51,262 nucleotides of DNA from Clostridia bacterium (GCA_017398595.1 JAFQFR010000044.1:1-51262), one strand, 5' to 3'; shown: positions 40,744-49,963, counted from the stretch's first letter. Made by a program: numbers and translations. Notes: generated by a model from the sequence alone, not told the origin.

Positions 40744-40857
40744 CAAACTTCTTCGTGGGAGAAGGCGGCTTGTTTCTCGCTTCGCTCGGTAAATAATTTC
40801 TGCATAGCTAAATTTTTTCATCCCACTAGTAGTGCTGGCAATTATACATATCCAAAC

Positions 40858-40891
40858 AAAAAGGAAGAGAGCCCAGGCTCTCTTCCTTTTT
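40858..40891. terminator. bidirectional terminator after the GH43 gene
   Basis: AAAAAGGAAGAGAGCC and its exact complement form a 16-bp stem with a two-base loop, 33 nt past the GH43 stop. The 115 bases between it and the DUF6809-like stop hold nothing I can recognise. Confidence 0.88.
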
Positions 40892-40923
40892 CATCGTCTG
40901 TAAATACAGGGGGAGTTTTTCAC

Positions 40924-43698
40924 TCAGTTCTTTTTCTTTTTGATCACGATCACGACAACTGCGGAAATTGCAACGATTGCGACAAGGATGCCGATGATGA
41001 CGCCGACATTGAAACCGCCATCTTTGGCAGGCATAGTCGGAGCAGCTGTGGTGGTCGGAGCGTCGGGTGCAGGGGTCGTCGTAGTCTCTGCGGGTGCCGC
41101 AGTAGTCTCGACAGGCGCTTCAGTCGTTTCTACGGGTGTTGCCGCGGTAACAACGGGAGCAGCGGTCGTGACGACGGGAGCAGCCGTAGTAACAGCAAGC
41201 GCTTCAGTCGTTTCTACGGGCGCTACCGTGGTAACAACAGGAGCAGCAGTCGTAACGACAGGAGTATCCGCAGTAACGGCAAGCGCATCGTTTGTATAGG
41301 TTAAAATGCTGTTCGGCGCGCTGTTTGCGAGCGGAGTCTTGTAGACAAGAGATCCCTTTTCCACCGTTTCCCATGTGCCGCCGAGTACGGTGATCGTATA
41401 TGCCTGATCGCTTCGAAGCTCCGCCATGCCCGCCATAAAGTTATCTTTGTAGATCACATTTTGCGTATCACTGCCGCCGTATCGCCATTTACCGCCTACA
41501 AGATAGGGGTAGGAATAGTCGCCGTGCGGACGGTTGAAGCAGCTCACACCCTCTCCCATCACCACGTCGTTGAAATTGCATTCGATCACAGAGATTTCGC
41601 CGACAGTCGTGGGCGCAAAGACCAGATTGTCAAAATACACTGTCGAGTGCAGACTGATAAACTTGAAGTACAGGATCACGTTTCCGTGCTCGGCGGTGAT
41701 CAGCAAAGGACCGTCGACGGCAGGAATATTCAGATGCGCGGAATTGGTGTAATTCTGCATGAGAACGACCGTACCGCCGTTTTTGAGAAGCTGGGCAGCT
41801 TTGCCGATCGTTTTCACGGGAGAATCCTTCGCTCCCGTATTCGTGTCCAGACCGTCGGTATACGCCACATATACGGTCGGCAAAGATTCCAGTGCCTTGA
41901 ATGCACCCGTGTAATAGGTCTTGCGCGTCAGCGTCGTACCCTCAAAGACAGGCTGTGCCACAGCGGTCGGTACTGTCTTATTCTCCTTTGAGCCGGCGAA
42001 GAGATATTCTCCCTCAAACCAGGCATAGTCCACGCAGACGCTTCTCGGCGTGCAGAGGTCGGTGACCGTTTCGTTCCAGGTCCTGTTTGTACGGTGGGTG
42101 TGGTAAACGATCAGCATATCCTTACCGTTCGGCGCTTCCACAAAGCAGTGATGCGCGTTGCCGTACAAATGCGGATTTTCGATGTCGTCGTAGTAAAGAT
42201 CGGTGGATTTGAGCGCTACGTTTTTGGCATCCCGCGTAAAGCCGGAGAGCGGATCCTTGCTTGTAACGTAGTGTACGGCATAATGGGGAGTCTTGTAGCC
42301 GCCCGAGGAGAATGTGAGATAATAAGTATCGCCGTTTTTGATCATGAACGGTCCTTCGACGATCTTGGCACCCGCATCGTATGCATTGTCCGACTGCACG
42401 AGCAGACGGATGCTTGCCGAGTCGATCACATCTTGCCGATCCGCAGCAAATGCCTCCATATCCAGCACACATCCCCAGATATTGTTGCCGCTTGCTACCG
42501 ATTGTCCGTTGAAAGATGCCGCACCGGAGGAAACAAAATAGAAGTACATCGTGTTGTCATCGTCCAGGAAGAAGTGCCCGTCCAAAGATCTAATACCCGG
42601 GAAGAGAACATCCGGACCGATCGTTTTAAACGGCCCTAACGGGCTGTCCGAGACGGCAAAATTCAAGCCATCCTGAAAGGAAACGGTCATATAATATTTT
42701 CCATCATATTTGATGACTTCGGGCGCCCAGAATTGCTTGTAGCTATTCGTCCAGGTGGGATCGTCATAGACACCGTCCCATGCGTAGTGCAAACAGTAGC
42801 CCTCTGCGGTCCATTCGACAAGGTTTTTCGAGGACATGACACGGTAGCCGTAGGCATCACCGCTGGTCGCATAGAGGTAGTATGTACCGTCATCATCCTT
42901 GAAAACGAACGGGTCTGCGCCGGGTGCGACCGGGTTTGTAAAGGTCATACCCGAGGGCGCGGGCTCTTCTGCCTCGGGAGTATCTTCGCCATATACCGAA
43001 ACGACCAGATTATCAAATGCGGTCGTGTTCAGATTGCAGAGCGTTTTGCCGTCAAAGAGCTTGTCACTGCCTCCATACAGACGGAAGCCGAAGGTTCCCT
43101 TTGTATATGTCGTATCCTCCACGGTTGCACTCCAGACCGGTCGGTCGCGGTCAAGATCGGTGACGTTCAAGGTGATCGTGTCACCCTTAACGGCAAGTTG
43201 GAGATGCAGATTCGCGGCAGGCGTGGTCACATTTTTGCTGACGATGAAATTGCCGCCCCAGTTTCCGGTCGTACCGCCGTAGCCGAGTGCGCATTTTTCT
43301 CCGGTAAAGGAAAGGAAGCCGATATAGCCGTAAAAATTGTTGCCGGAGCTGCCTCCGCCGGCTCTTTGCAGGTCACTGCGCGCAATGACGCCGCCCTGCG
43401 ACTGCACGTTATAGATGTCCACGTCCACGACGTAGTCGGTAAGCTCGGTCAGCTTGTCGTCGCCGCTGAACAGAATAAAATTCTGATCCTTGCTCGGCGT
43501 GCTGAAAAGATACAGCTTGCCATCTCGAACGCCCCATGTTCCGTAATACTGCGTGAAATCGTCGAGCGCAGATGCATCGTCGAAGGTATTGGTGTAAACG
43601 GGAATCAAATTCGAGGTGTCGATCCGCTCCAGTGCCGAGACGGTTGTAGAAAGAAGGATTATGAGCAACAGCGTGCAAAATAAAAATTTCGGTTTCAT
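40924..43698 (-). CDS. surface GH43-type glycosidase with KKKK anchor
   Basis: A 924-residue exported enzyme. Signal peptide 1-22; a jelly-roll-like domain of about 30-240 (VYTNTFDDASALDDFTQYYGTW); then a five-bladed propeller of the GH43 family (about 250-590). Its three catalytic acids are visible: D262 in GADPFVF (base), D373 in RSLDGHFFLDD (pKa modulator) and E448 in IVEGPF (acid). Family members act on arabinan, xylan or arabinoxylan. Residues about 625-800 form a module (VYVAYTDGLDTNTGAKDSPVKTIGKA) like the surface protein at 22257. A Thr/Ala/Pro stalk, then GGFNVGVIIG, a hydrophobic helix and KKKKN end it. AAGGAG precedes the ATG. It works on the cell surface. Confidence 0.9.
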   Translation of the reverse strand: MKPKFLFCTLLLIILLSTTVSALERIDTSNLIPVYTNTFDDASALDDFTQYYGTWGVRDGKLYLFSTPSKDQNFILFSGDDKLTELTDYVVDVDIYNVQSQGGVIARSDLQRAGGGSSGNNFYGYIGFLSFTGEKCALGYGGTTGNWGGNFIVSKNVTTPAANLHLQLAVKGDTITLNVTDLDRDRPVWSATVEDTTYTKGTFGFRLYGGSDKLFDGKTLCNLNTTAFDNLVVSVYGEDTPEAEEPAPSGMTFTNPVAPGADPFVFKDDDGTYYLYATSGDAYGYRVMSSKNLVEWTAEGYCLHYAWDGVYDDPTWTNSYKQFWAPEVIKYDGKYYMTVSFQDGLNFAVSDSPLGPFKTIGPDVLFPGIRSLDGHFFLDDDNTMYFYFVSSGAASFNGQSVASGNNIWGCVLDMEAFAADRQDVIDSASIRLLVQSDNAYDAGAKIVEGPFMIKNGDTYYLTFSSGGYKTPHYAVHYVTSKDPLSGFTRDAKNVALKSTDLYYDDIENPHLYGNAHHCFVEAPNGKDMLIVYHTHRTNRTWNETVTDLCTPRSVCVDYAWFEGEYLFAGSKENKTVPTAVAQPVFEGTTLTRKTYYTGAFKALESLPTVYVAYTDGLDTNTGAKDSPVKTIGKAAQLLKNGGTVVLMQNYTNSAHLNIPAVDGPLLITAEHGNVILYFKFISLHSTVYFDNLVFAPTTVGEISVIECNFNDVVMGEGVSCFNRPHGDYSYPYLVGGKWRYGGSDTQNVIYKDNFMAGMAELRSDQAYTITVLGGTWETVEKGSLVYKTPLANSAPNSILTYTNDALAVTADTPVVTTAAPVVTTVAPVETTEALAVTTAAPVVTTAAPVVTAATPVETTEAPVETTAAPAETTTTPAPDAPTTTAAPTMPAKDGGFNVGVIIGILVAIVAISAVVVIVIKKKKN

Positions 43699-43727
43699 CG
43701 AATTCTCCTTTGCATCAGTATAGTTTC

Positions 43728-43756
43728 AATATACCATAAATTTATTTACATGTCAA
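43728..43756 (-). promoter_or_regulatory. promoter of the GH43 gene
   Basis: TTGACA (43756-43751), a 17-bp spacer and TATATT (43733-43728) on the minus strand, about 30 bp before the ATG. Confidence 0.85.
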
Positions 43757-43774
43757 TTCTTCGGCTATCGCACA

Positions 43775-43804
43775 AAAAAATCACCCCTTGCGAGGTGATT
43801 TTTT
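43775..43804. terminator. terminator of the lipoprotein gene
   Basis: AAAAAATCACC and GGTGATTTTTT around an eight-base loop, 15 nt past the lipoprotein stop. Confidence 0.88.
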
Positions 43805-43818
43805 ATGTTCCATTCAAA

Positions 43819-44577
43819 TTACTTTGCTGCGCTTACAGCAGTGATGTGGGTGTTTACACCCTCATACCAGTAGAGGAAGCCCTCGATGTCTACGACATCG
43901 CCGACGTTCAGAGCCTGAACAGCCTTGTAAACATCGGTGTCGGGTCCGGTGAGGTACATTTCTACGCAGAAGCTGTAGTCGTTACCATTGTAAGAAACGG
44001 TTACATAGATGTCGTCGCCGGGAGCGCCGTTCTTGTACTCGATCGCCTTAACGGTCATGCCCTTAAAGGAAACGAGCTTGTTCTGATGCTTGATGAGGTC
44101 ATCGGTGCCGAGCAGTGCGGTCACATCGGTAGGCTCTGCAACATAGTTACCCTCGATGATCTCGAAAGTAGAATCGATGATCTCTACTTCACCTGCCCAT
44201 GCGGACTTGTAACCGCTGACACGGATCTTGGTACCGGGAACGAGCTTTGCAGCATCTTCTTCGGAGCAAGCCATCTCATAGAGGAAGTAAGCGCCGTCCT
44301 CGTCCTGTGCGTAAACGGTGATCTTGTTATCCCACCAGGACTGATGTGCCTGTACATATGCCTCGATGACAACAGCGCTATCCAGTGCAGCTGCATCATA
44401 CTCAGCATAGCTCATAACCTTTACTTCGGGAGCCGCAGTGGTCTCGGGAGCCAAGGTCGTCTCAGGAGCAACAGTGCTTTCGGGAGCATTTGTCGTTACG
44501 GCAGAGTTGTCGCCGGTGCATGCAACCAGTGCAAGCGCCATGACGCAAACCAGTGCCAAAGCAATAATCTTTTTCAT
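43819..44577 (-). CDS. OB-fold-like lipoprotein of unknown function
   Basis: A 252-residue lipoprotein: MKKIIALALVCVMALALVAC with the lipobox cysteine at residue 20, a Thr/Pro spacer (APETTLAPETTAAPE), then about 195 residues of short beta strands in two similar halves (VVIEAYVQAHQSWWDNKITVYAQDEDGAYFLYEM; LVSFKGMTVKAIEY ... VGDVVDIEGFLYWYEGV). The pattern suggests two OB-like folds of the kind found in ligand-binding lipoproteins. It has its own promoter and terminator between the GH43 gene and the ABC transporter. The role is not recognised; glycan or ion binding at the membrane is possible. Confidence 0.8.
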   Translation of the reverse strand: MKKIIALALVCVMALALVACTGDNSAVTTNAPESTVAPETTLAPETTAAPEVKVMSYAEYDAAALDSAVVIEAYVQAHQSWWDNKITVYAQDEDGAYFLYEMACSEEDAAKLVPGTKIRVSGYKSAWAGEVEIIDSTFEIIEGNYVAEPTDVTALLGTDDLIKHQNKLVSFKGMTVKAIEYKNGAPGDDIYVTVSYNGNDYSFCVEMYLTGPDTDVYKAVQALNVGDVVDIEGFLYWYEGVNTHITAVSAAK

Positions 44578-44616
44578 TTTTCATTTCTCCTTGTTTTTTT
44601 GAAAAACATTGTATCT

Positions 44617-44644
44617 ATTATACATCAAATTTATCACAAGTCAA
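44617..44644 (-). promoter_or_regulatory. promoter of the lipoprotein gene
   Basis: TTGACT (44644-44639), a 16-bp spacer and TATAAT (44622-44617) on the minus strand, about 40 bp before the ATG. Confidence 0.82.
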
Positions 44645-44654
44645 GAGAAAACGG

Positions 44655-46238
44655 CTATTTTTTTCGTTTTTTTACCGATTCTGCCAAATAATAGGCACCG
44701 AGGCAAATCCATATACCGCCGAGGGAACACAGCAGCACGATCGATGCTGTCGGCATCTCGCCGAGCACCACTTTGCCGCTGCCGTCCGCCGTGATCTGAT
44801 CCAAACGGTAGAGCGAAGTCGTATCGGCAAACAGCTTTTCCATATATGCCTCATCCACCGTTTCCTTGCGGCGCACCGACTTTGTCACGCTCTCGACGAG
44901 CTGCCCCGCCGCATCGCGCAGAGACGCGGAGCCGTTGAATACAGGCGTTACAAAGGTATTTTCGGTGTTGTTTAACAACAGCTTTGCCGCCTGCAGCTTG
45001 ATCGCATAATAGAGCTCGTTGTTCTCGCCCTCGCGGGAAAGGTAATCCTGGTACTCCGCGCTGTTTTGCGCTTTGTGCGTCACGGGAACATATCCTTCTG
45101 TCTGCGAATAGGCGATCTGCACATCGTTTGTGAGCAGATACTGCGCAAACAACCAGGAAGCCAGCACTTCACCCGAATCCTCTTTATTGAAGATACAAAC
45201 CGAGGGTCCCTGCGAGATCATCTGCGGATGCTCCGTATCCTGCTGTGGGATCGGCATAACGACCGTTTCAAAGTCTATGAGCGCATCCTCGCTGATGTCC
45301 ACGAGTGGCGCATCACTGCCCATCCACGTTGCACCCGCGGTGGAGTCAATGGCAAAAATGCACTGTCCTGCGTTCAAAAAGTTCGCAGGATAACTGGAAA
45401 TCTTAAAGGTGGAAAAGGCGCGCGTACCCGCGTGCTCGGCAATGGTGTACAGGATCTCTTTTGTCGTGTCGTTAAAGATCTCGATCTCGCCCGACGCGGT
45501 GGAATAACCGCCGTTCGACTGCTTCAGCATGGAGATCATCATGTTATCGGTCGATTTGTAGATAAACGGGATCATGACCTTCTGTCCGTTGACCAGGAAG
45601 TTTCCGTCCGCGTCCGTTGCCATCGCCGCCTCGGATACTTCCCAGACGAAATCCCATGTCAGCATCTCGGGAAGCGTGTACCCGAGCTTTTCCACATAGG
45701 TCTTGTTGACGTAGCAGGCTTCTGTCGAACGCATGAACGGGAGCGCGTAGCAATTGCCGTTGACATAGCATTCGGACAGAAACTGCGGCACGATCTCCTC
45801 CGCGGTCGGTGCGTCAAAGCGGACTTCGCTGCCGCCGAGACCGTATTTTTTATCGTGCAGCAGGTCATCGAGCGGGACGACCGTTCCCTCTCCCGTCAAA
45901 TACGTTGCAATATGGTCGGGATAGGTGACGCAGACATTCGGCGTGGTATCGGTCGCGATGTTGGTAATAACATCGTTATAGATCCTGCCGTAATCGGTGT
46001 ACAGGCGCAGATTGACATGGATGCTCGGATAGATCTTTTCAAATTCTTCGATCGTCTGCTCATAGATGGCGACCTGCGTGAGGTTGGTATCGTTCTTCGC
46101 CCAAAAGGTGATCTCATATGTTTGGCTCTCGTCAAACGTATCGGGAACGGCAAAGGTATGCCGCTCTGCCGAACCGTGGCAGCCGCAGAGCGAAAGCAAG
46201 CATATACTTGCCAGCAAAATGCAAAGTACTCGTTTCAT
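44655..46238 (-). CDS. sugar ABC transporter binding protein with C-terminal membrane helix
   Basis: A 527-residue family 1 solute-binding lipoprotein (lipobox LCGC near residue 20). EITFWAKNDTNLTQVAIYEQTIEEFEKIYPSI is the classic start of the fold; YALPFMRSTEACYVNKTYVEKLG and the late YSQTEGYVPVTHKA follow. It would capture a sugar oligomer for the adjacent permeases. Unusually, a hydrophobic helix (about residues 497-518, SIVLLCSLGGIWICLGAYYLA) and a basic tail KKRKK follow the binding domain, so the protein may be tethered at both ends. The ATG overlaps the permease stop by four bases. Last gene of the transporter operon. Confidence 0.9.
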   Translation of the reverse strand: MKRVLCILLASICLLSLCGCHGSAERHTFAVPDTFDESQTYEITFWAKNDTNLTQVAIYEQTIEEFEKIYPSIHVNLRLYTDYGRIYNDVITNIATDTTPNVCVTYPDHIATYLTGEGTVVPLDDLLHDKKYGLGGSEVRFDAPTAEEIVPQFLSECYVNGNCYALPFMRSTEACYVNKTYVEKLGYTLPEMLTWDFVWEVSEAAMATDADGNFLVNGQKVMIPFIYKSTDNMMISMLKQSNGGYSTASGEIEIFNDTTKEILYTIAEHAGTRAFSTFKISSYPANFLNAGQCIFAIDSTAGATWMGSDAPLVDISEDALIDFETVVMPIPQQDTEHPQMISQGPSVCIFNKEDSGEVLASWLFAQYLLTNDVQIAYSQTEGYVPVTHKAQNSAEYQDYLSREGENNELYYAIKLQAAKLLLNNTENTFVTPVFNGSASLRDAAGQLVESVTKSVRRKETVDEAYMEKLFADTTSLYRLDQITADGSGKVVLGEMPTASIVLLCSLGGIWICLGAYYLAESVKKRKK

Positions 46239-47110
46239 CCCTTGGTACCTCCTCTTGCCACGCCCTCCATGATCTTGTTACGGAACAGGAGAAACAGCAC
46301 GATGAGCGGCACCGAAATGACGACGACTGCCGCCATCATCGCGGGGATGTTCTCGCGTCCGAAGCCGTTTTCGCGGATCTCCTGAATGCCGTTCGAGACG
46401 AGATAGTATGCCGCATCGTCGGTAATCAGGCGCGGCCACACATAGGAGTTCCAGCACTCGATCACTTTCAGGATCGTGATGGTGATAATGGTCGGCTTGC
46501 AGATGGGGAGCATCACTTTAAAGAGGTATTTCAGATCCGACGTGCCGTCCACCTTGGCGGCATAATAGAGCTGATCGGGGATCTGCGCGAAATTTTCCTT
46601 CAATAAATAAATATAGAACACCGACATGACCGACGGCAGGATCAATCCCGAAAAAGTATTGCGCAGATCGAGGTTCGTGATGGTCACAAAGTTTGTGATG
46701 ATGACAAGCTCATTCGGAATCATCATCAGCGACAAAAAGAGCGTGAACACAAGGTTCTTGCCTTTAAAGTTGAGGCGCGCAAAAGCAAACGCCGCAGGAA
46801 TGGTCACCACCAGCATGAGCGCCGTGGTCACCACGGTATAGATCACCGTATTGTAAAAGTATTTTGCCAGCGGTACCGCGGTAAACGCGTCCGTATAGTT
46901 TTGCACGGTGGGCGACAGGGTAAAAAACTTCGGTATGTATTCCGCGTTATACGCGCCGTAGTCCTTGACCGAGGTCAGGAGCATCCAGTAAAACGGAAAC
47001 AGCACCACGATCGCCCAAATCGTCAGCAGCGTGTACACGACTACCTTTGTAGCCGTGCCCCGCACCTTGGCAGACTTTTCAATTTTCTCAAATTCGGTTT
47101 GTTTTATCAT
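46235..47110 (-). CDS. sugar ABC permease, MalG type
   Basis: A 291-residue integral membrane protein of the CUT1 family, with six membrane helices and a conserved EAA-loop region (YYAAKVDGTSDLKYLFKVMLPICKPTI). N-terminal VYTLLTIWAIVVLFPFYWMLLTS is typical of the MalG-like subunit. It pairs with the permease at 47271 and the ATPase at 48154. AGGAAT precedes the ATG at 47110; upstream in-frame starts lack a better site. The stop overlaps the binding-protein ATG. Confidence 0.92.
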   Translation of the reverse strand: MIKQTEFEKIEKSAKVRGTATKVVVYTLLTIWAIVVLFPFYWMLLTSVKDYGAYNAEYIPKFFTLSPTVQNYTDAFTAVPLAKYFYNTVIYTVVTTALMLVVTIPAAFAFARLNFKGKNLVFTLFLSLMMIPNELVIITNFVTITNLDLRNTFSGLILPSVMSVFYIYLLKENFAQIPDQLYYAAKVDGTSDLKYLFKVMLPICKPTIITITILKVIECWNSYVWPRLITDDAAYYLVSNGIQEIRENGFGRENIPAMMAAVVVISVPLIVLFLLFRNKIMEGVARGGTKG

Positions 47111-47242
47111 GTTGTTTATTCCTACAACCACAATATATAATAAATTCCTGTTTTAAAGACGGACCTGCGCCGGCTTTAAAACTCTTTACAGGGGCGCAAG
47201 TGACGCGAATGCGGCGCGCCGACGCGAGTGAACGCCCCTCTC

Positions 47243-47268
47243 CACTGCAAAACCTTGGTTTTGCAGTG
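47243..47268 (-). other. intercistronic hairpin between permease genes
   Basis: CACTGCAAAACC and GGTTTTGCAGTG form a 12-bp inverted repeat two bases past the MalF-type stop. The minus-strand RNA lacks a U-run, so read-through or mRNA stabilisation is more likely than termination. The rest of the 160-nt gap (47111-47270) is GC-rich with no frame I can support. Confidence 0.6.
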
Positions 47269-47270
47269 AA

Positions 47271-48161
47271 TCAATAGTGTACATGCTTTTTGCTCACGGT
47301 CAGGTTGATGCAGGTGATCGTCAGCACGATCGTAAACAGAATGATCGCCGCCGCCGATGCATAGGACGGGTAGCCGCCGCTGTTGCCGTACAGCATATCA
47401 TAGATATATCCGACGATGGTGTTCATGCCCGCGGCGTTCAGATCGGTGCCGAACAGCGCAACAACGTCGCTGTACGCCTTGAACGCTCCGATAAAGCCTG
47501 TGATGACCAGATAAAACACCGTCGGCGAGATCAGCGGCAGTGTAATGCGCGTGAAGATACGGAACTTCGATGTGCCGTCCACGCGCGCGGCGTTGTAATA
47601 ATCCTGCTTGACCGAGGCAAGCGCGCTGGTCAGGATCAGGATCTTGAACGGCATGACCACCCAGATCGTGTAAAAGCAGAGCACGAACATTTTTGCCCAG
47701 TACGGACCATCGATGAAGTCTACCGAGCTGCCGCCGAAGAAGTTGATCAAAAGATTGACCAAACCGTCACTGTAGGCGGTCTTTTTAAACAGGATCATAA
47801 ACACAAGGCCGACCGCCAGCGTGTTGGTAACATACGGCAGAAAATAGACCGTCTGATAGAGATTGCGCAGCGGCTTGATCGAGCTGAGCCCCACCGAGAT
47901 CAGCAGTGCAATTCCCGTGGAAAGCGGCACGGTGATGATGACCAGAATAAACGTGTTCTGCAGTGCCTGCAAAAAGTACGGATCGTGCAGTACATAGGAA
48001 TAGTTGTAGAGTCCGACGCCGAAACAGGTCTGCGACGCCGAGTTGTACCCCTCCTCAAAGGAGTAGATAAACACGTCGATCAGCGGGTAGACCAAAAATA
48101 CGCCGAGGAACAGGATCGCGGGCAGCAGATACAGCCACGCCTTATAGCTTTTCTTATCCAT
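47271..48161 (-). CDS. sugar ABC permease, MalF type
   Basis: A 296-residue CUT1-family permease. It starts KAWLYLLPAILFLGVFLVYPLIDVFIYSF, characteristic of MalF/UgpA-like subunits, with six helices and the EAA loop YYNAARVDGTSKFRIFTRITLPLISPT. I chose the ATG at 48161, which has AGAGGATG at a suitable distance; it overlaps the ATPase stop. Imports oligosaccharides together with its MalG-type partner. Confidence 0.92.
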   Translation of the reverse strand: MDKKSYKAWLYLLPAILFLGVFLVYPLIDVFIYSFEEGYNSASQTCFGVGLYNYSYVLHDPYFLQALQNTFILVIITVPLSTGIALLISVGLSSIKPLRNLYQTVYFLPYVTNTLAVGLVFMILFKKTAYSDGLVNLLINFFGGSSVDFIDGPYWAKMFVLCFYTIWVVMPFKILILTSALASVKQDYYNAARVDGTSKFRIFTRITLPLISPTVFYLVITGFIGAFKAYSDVVALFGTDLNAAGMNTIVGYIYDMLYGNSGGYPSYASAAAIILFTIVLTITCINLTVSKKHVHY

Positions 48162-49269
48162 GGCGCGCATCCTCTGCCGAGAACGGAATTCTTGCCTCGG
48201 TCTCCTTATCGAAGATAAATACCTTATTCGGTTTTACGGCAAAACGCACGGTTTTGGAAGCGAGATCGACCTTGTTTTCCGCGCTGATGATCGAGCGGAT
48301 GGTGGGCGCCTGACAACCCGGATGCGAAGAAACAACGCTGATGTCGCGTCCCATGACCTCAAGGCCCCCAAGCGTGCAGCAGAGCGGACCATCCTCGCGA
48401 AGAATAAAGCCCTCGGGGCGAATGCCAATATACACTTCCCTGTCGGAAACATCCGCAACGTCCAAAATGCAGTCGTCGCCGATGTAGAGCCCCCCGTCCT
48501 TGACCTTGCCGACAAAAACATTGATCGGCGGCGTGCCGAGGAACTTTGCCACGAAGAGGTTGACAGGATCGTCATAGACATCCTGCGGCTTGCCGATCTG
48601 TTGGATCACGCCCGACTGCATGACCACGATCCTGTCCGAAATGCTCATCGCTTCTTCCTGGTCGTGCGTGACAAAGATCGTCGTGATCTTCGTCTCCTGC
48701 TGAATGCGCTTGATCTCCTCGCGCGTCTGCAGACGCAAGCGCGCGTCGAGGTTGGAAAGCGGCTCGTCGAGGAGAAGCACGCGCGGCATCTTGACCAGCG
48801 CGCGGGCGATCGCCACACGCTGCTGCTGACCGCCCGAGAGCTCGCTCGGCTTGCGATCCATCAGCTCGTCGATCTGCACGAGCTTTGCGATCTCGTATGC
48901 CTTCTCGGACATCTCGTCTTTGGAGAGCTTGTCCTTGCCTTTGAGGTTCTGCAAGGGGAAAATGATATTCTGTTTGACCGTCAGATGCGGATACAGCGCG
49001 TAGTTTTGGAATACCAATCCCACGCCCCTGTTTTCGGGCGGCAGATCGGTGACATCATCCGCACCGAAATAGATCTTGCCGCTCGTCGGCATGAGTAGTC
49101 CGCTGATGAGGTTCAGCGCCGTACTCTTACCGCAGCCCGAGGGTCCAAGCAAGCCGATCAGCTCGCCATCGGGGATCTCAAACGTGAAGTCGTTGACCGC
49201 AATGACCTCCGCATCCGCCTTCTTCCGCCCCGGGAATTTTTTCGTCAGATTCTGTAATACAACTTTCAT
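48154..49269 (-). CDS. sugar ABC transporter ATPase (MsmX/UgpC type)
   Basis: A 371-residue CUT1 ATPase. Walker A GPSGCGKST, Q-loop FQNYALYPHLTV, signature LSGGQQQR, Walker B VLLLDEPLSNLD and switch histidine TIFVTHDQEEA are intact. The C-terminal TOBE/OB regulatory domain (about 235-371) is present with YIGIRPEGF. First gene of the transporter operon; in many Clostridia this ATPase is unlinked and shared, so here the transporter is complete in itself. AAGGAAAG precedes the ATG. Confidence 0.95.
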   Translation of the reverse strand: MKVVLQNLTKKFPGRKKADAEVIAVNDFTFEIPDGELIGLLGPSGCGKSTALNLISGLLMPTSGKIYFGADDVTDLPPENRGVGLVFQNYALYPHLTVKQNIIFPLQNLKGKDKLSKDEMSEKAYEIAKLVQIDELMDRKPSELSGGQQQRVAIARALVKMPRVLLLDEPLSNLDARLRLQTREEIKRIQQETKITTIFVTHDQEEAMSISDRIVVMQSGVIQQIGKPQDVYDDPVNLFVAKFLGTPPINVFVGKVKDGGLYIGDDCILDVADVSDREVYIGIRPEGFILREDGPLCCTLGGLEVMGRDISVVSSHPGCQAPTIRSIISAENKVDLASKTVRFAVKPNKVFIFDKETEARIPFSAEDARHG

Positions 49270-49331
49270 AGTGTCTCTTTCCTTGATATGTCATAGCACA
49301 TGTATAACGAATTTGCCGTATTTTATTAAAA

Positions 49332-49418
49332 TCGATGGCGTATAGCCATCGAGGCAAATTCATAATGCGGCGAAACGCAAGTGCAAGTACGCAGTCGGTC
49401 AGCGCCGCATTCATTATA
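49332..49418 (-). promoter_or_regulatory. promoter and structured leader of the ABC operon
   Basis: A TATAAT (49418-49413) with an extended -10 TG serves the minus strand; its -35 (TGGAAA) is weak. Downstream in the leader is a hairpin TCGATGGC/GCCATCGA with a five-base loop (49332-49352). A 9-bp inverted repeat AATGCGGCG/CGCCGCATT (49364-49372 and 49403-49411) spans the start point and may be a regulator site. The remaining gap to 49532 shows no gene. Confidence 0.5.
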
Positions 49419-49532
49419 GCACATGCGTCGAAAATTTTCCATAAAATATGAAAAAAACGGCGAGATGTTTCATGTCTCGACAAAGAAAAACTCCACAGAG
49501 GAAACCCCTGTGGATCGTTGCATACACTATCC

Positions 49533-49952
49533 TTATTTTTCATACCGATACCGAAGCGGATCTCCGTTTCTCTTGACAGCGCCGCAAACCCAGGCAATGC
49601 CTGCCGCAAGCAGCATGCCGACGCACATGCACGGCAGGAACAAAACGATCGCGATAAGCCCCATCAGCAGGCTGTCGACAAAACCGATCCCCATACTCAT
49701 ACGCAGGCAGAAAAACAATACCGTCAACGCCACAGCAGAAAGCGCAAGATACAGGATTCGCTGCTTTTTGCCGCCAAACACAAAGCCCGAAAGCACACCG
49801 TGCAAAAACAGCAGAACAGACGCCACCGTAAACAGCCACATGCCGGGATCCTCGCCAATGCTCGGCGCAGGATTCGGGTTCTGATCCACATATATAACGC
49901 CCATGACCAAAAGCACCGTGGCAATACTGTAAAGAATACGTTTAGCTTTCAT
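49533..49952 (-). CDS. small four-helix membrane protein
   Basis: A 139-residue membrane protein with about four hydrophobic helices: ILYSIATVLLVMGVIYV, WLFTVASVLLFLHGVLSGFVFGG, ILYLALSAVALTVLFFCLRM and LLMGLIAIVLFLPCMCVGMLLAAGIAWVCG. The tail is basic. No family recognised. GGAGG lies five bases before the ATG, within the end of the CFI-box gene region; only 11 nt separate the two genes, so they are probably co-transcribed. Confidence 0.8.
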   Translation of the reverse strand: MKAKRILYSIATVLLVMGVIYVDQNPNPAPSIGEDPGMWLFTVASVLLFLHGVLSGFVFGGKKQRILYLALSAVALTVLFFCLRMSMGIGFVDSLLMGLIAIVLFLPCMCVGMLLAAGIAWVCGAVKRNGDPLRYRYEK

Positions 49953-49963
49953 CTGCACCTCCG

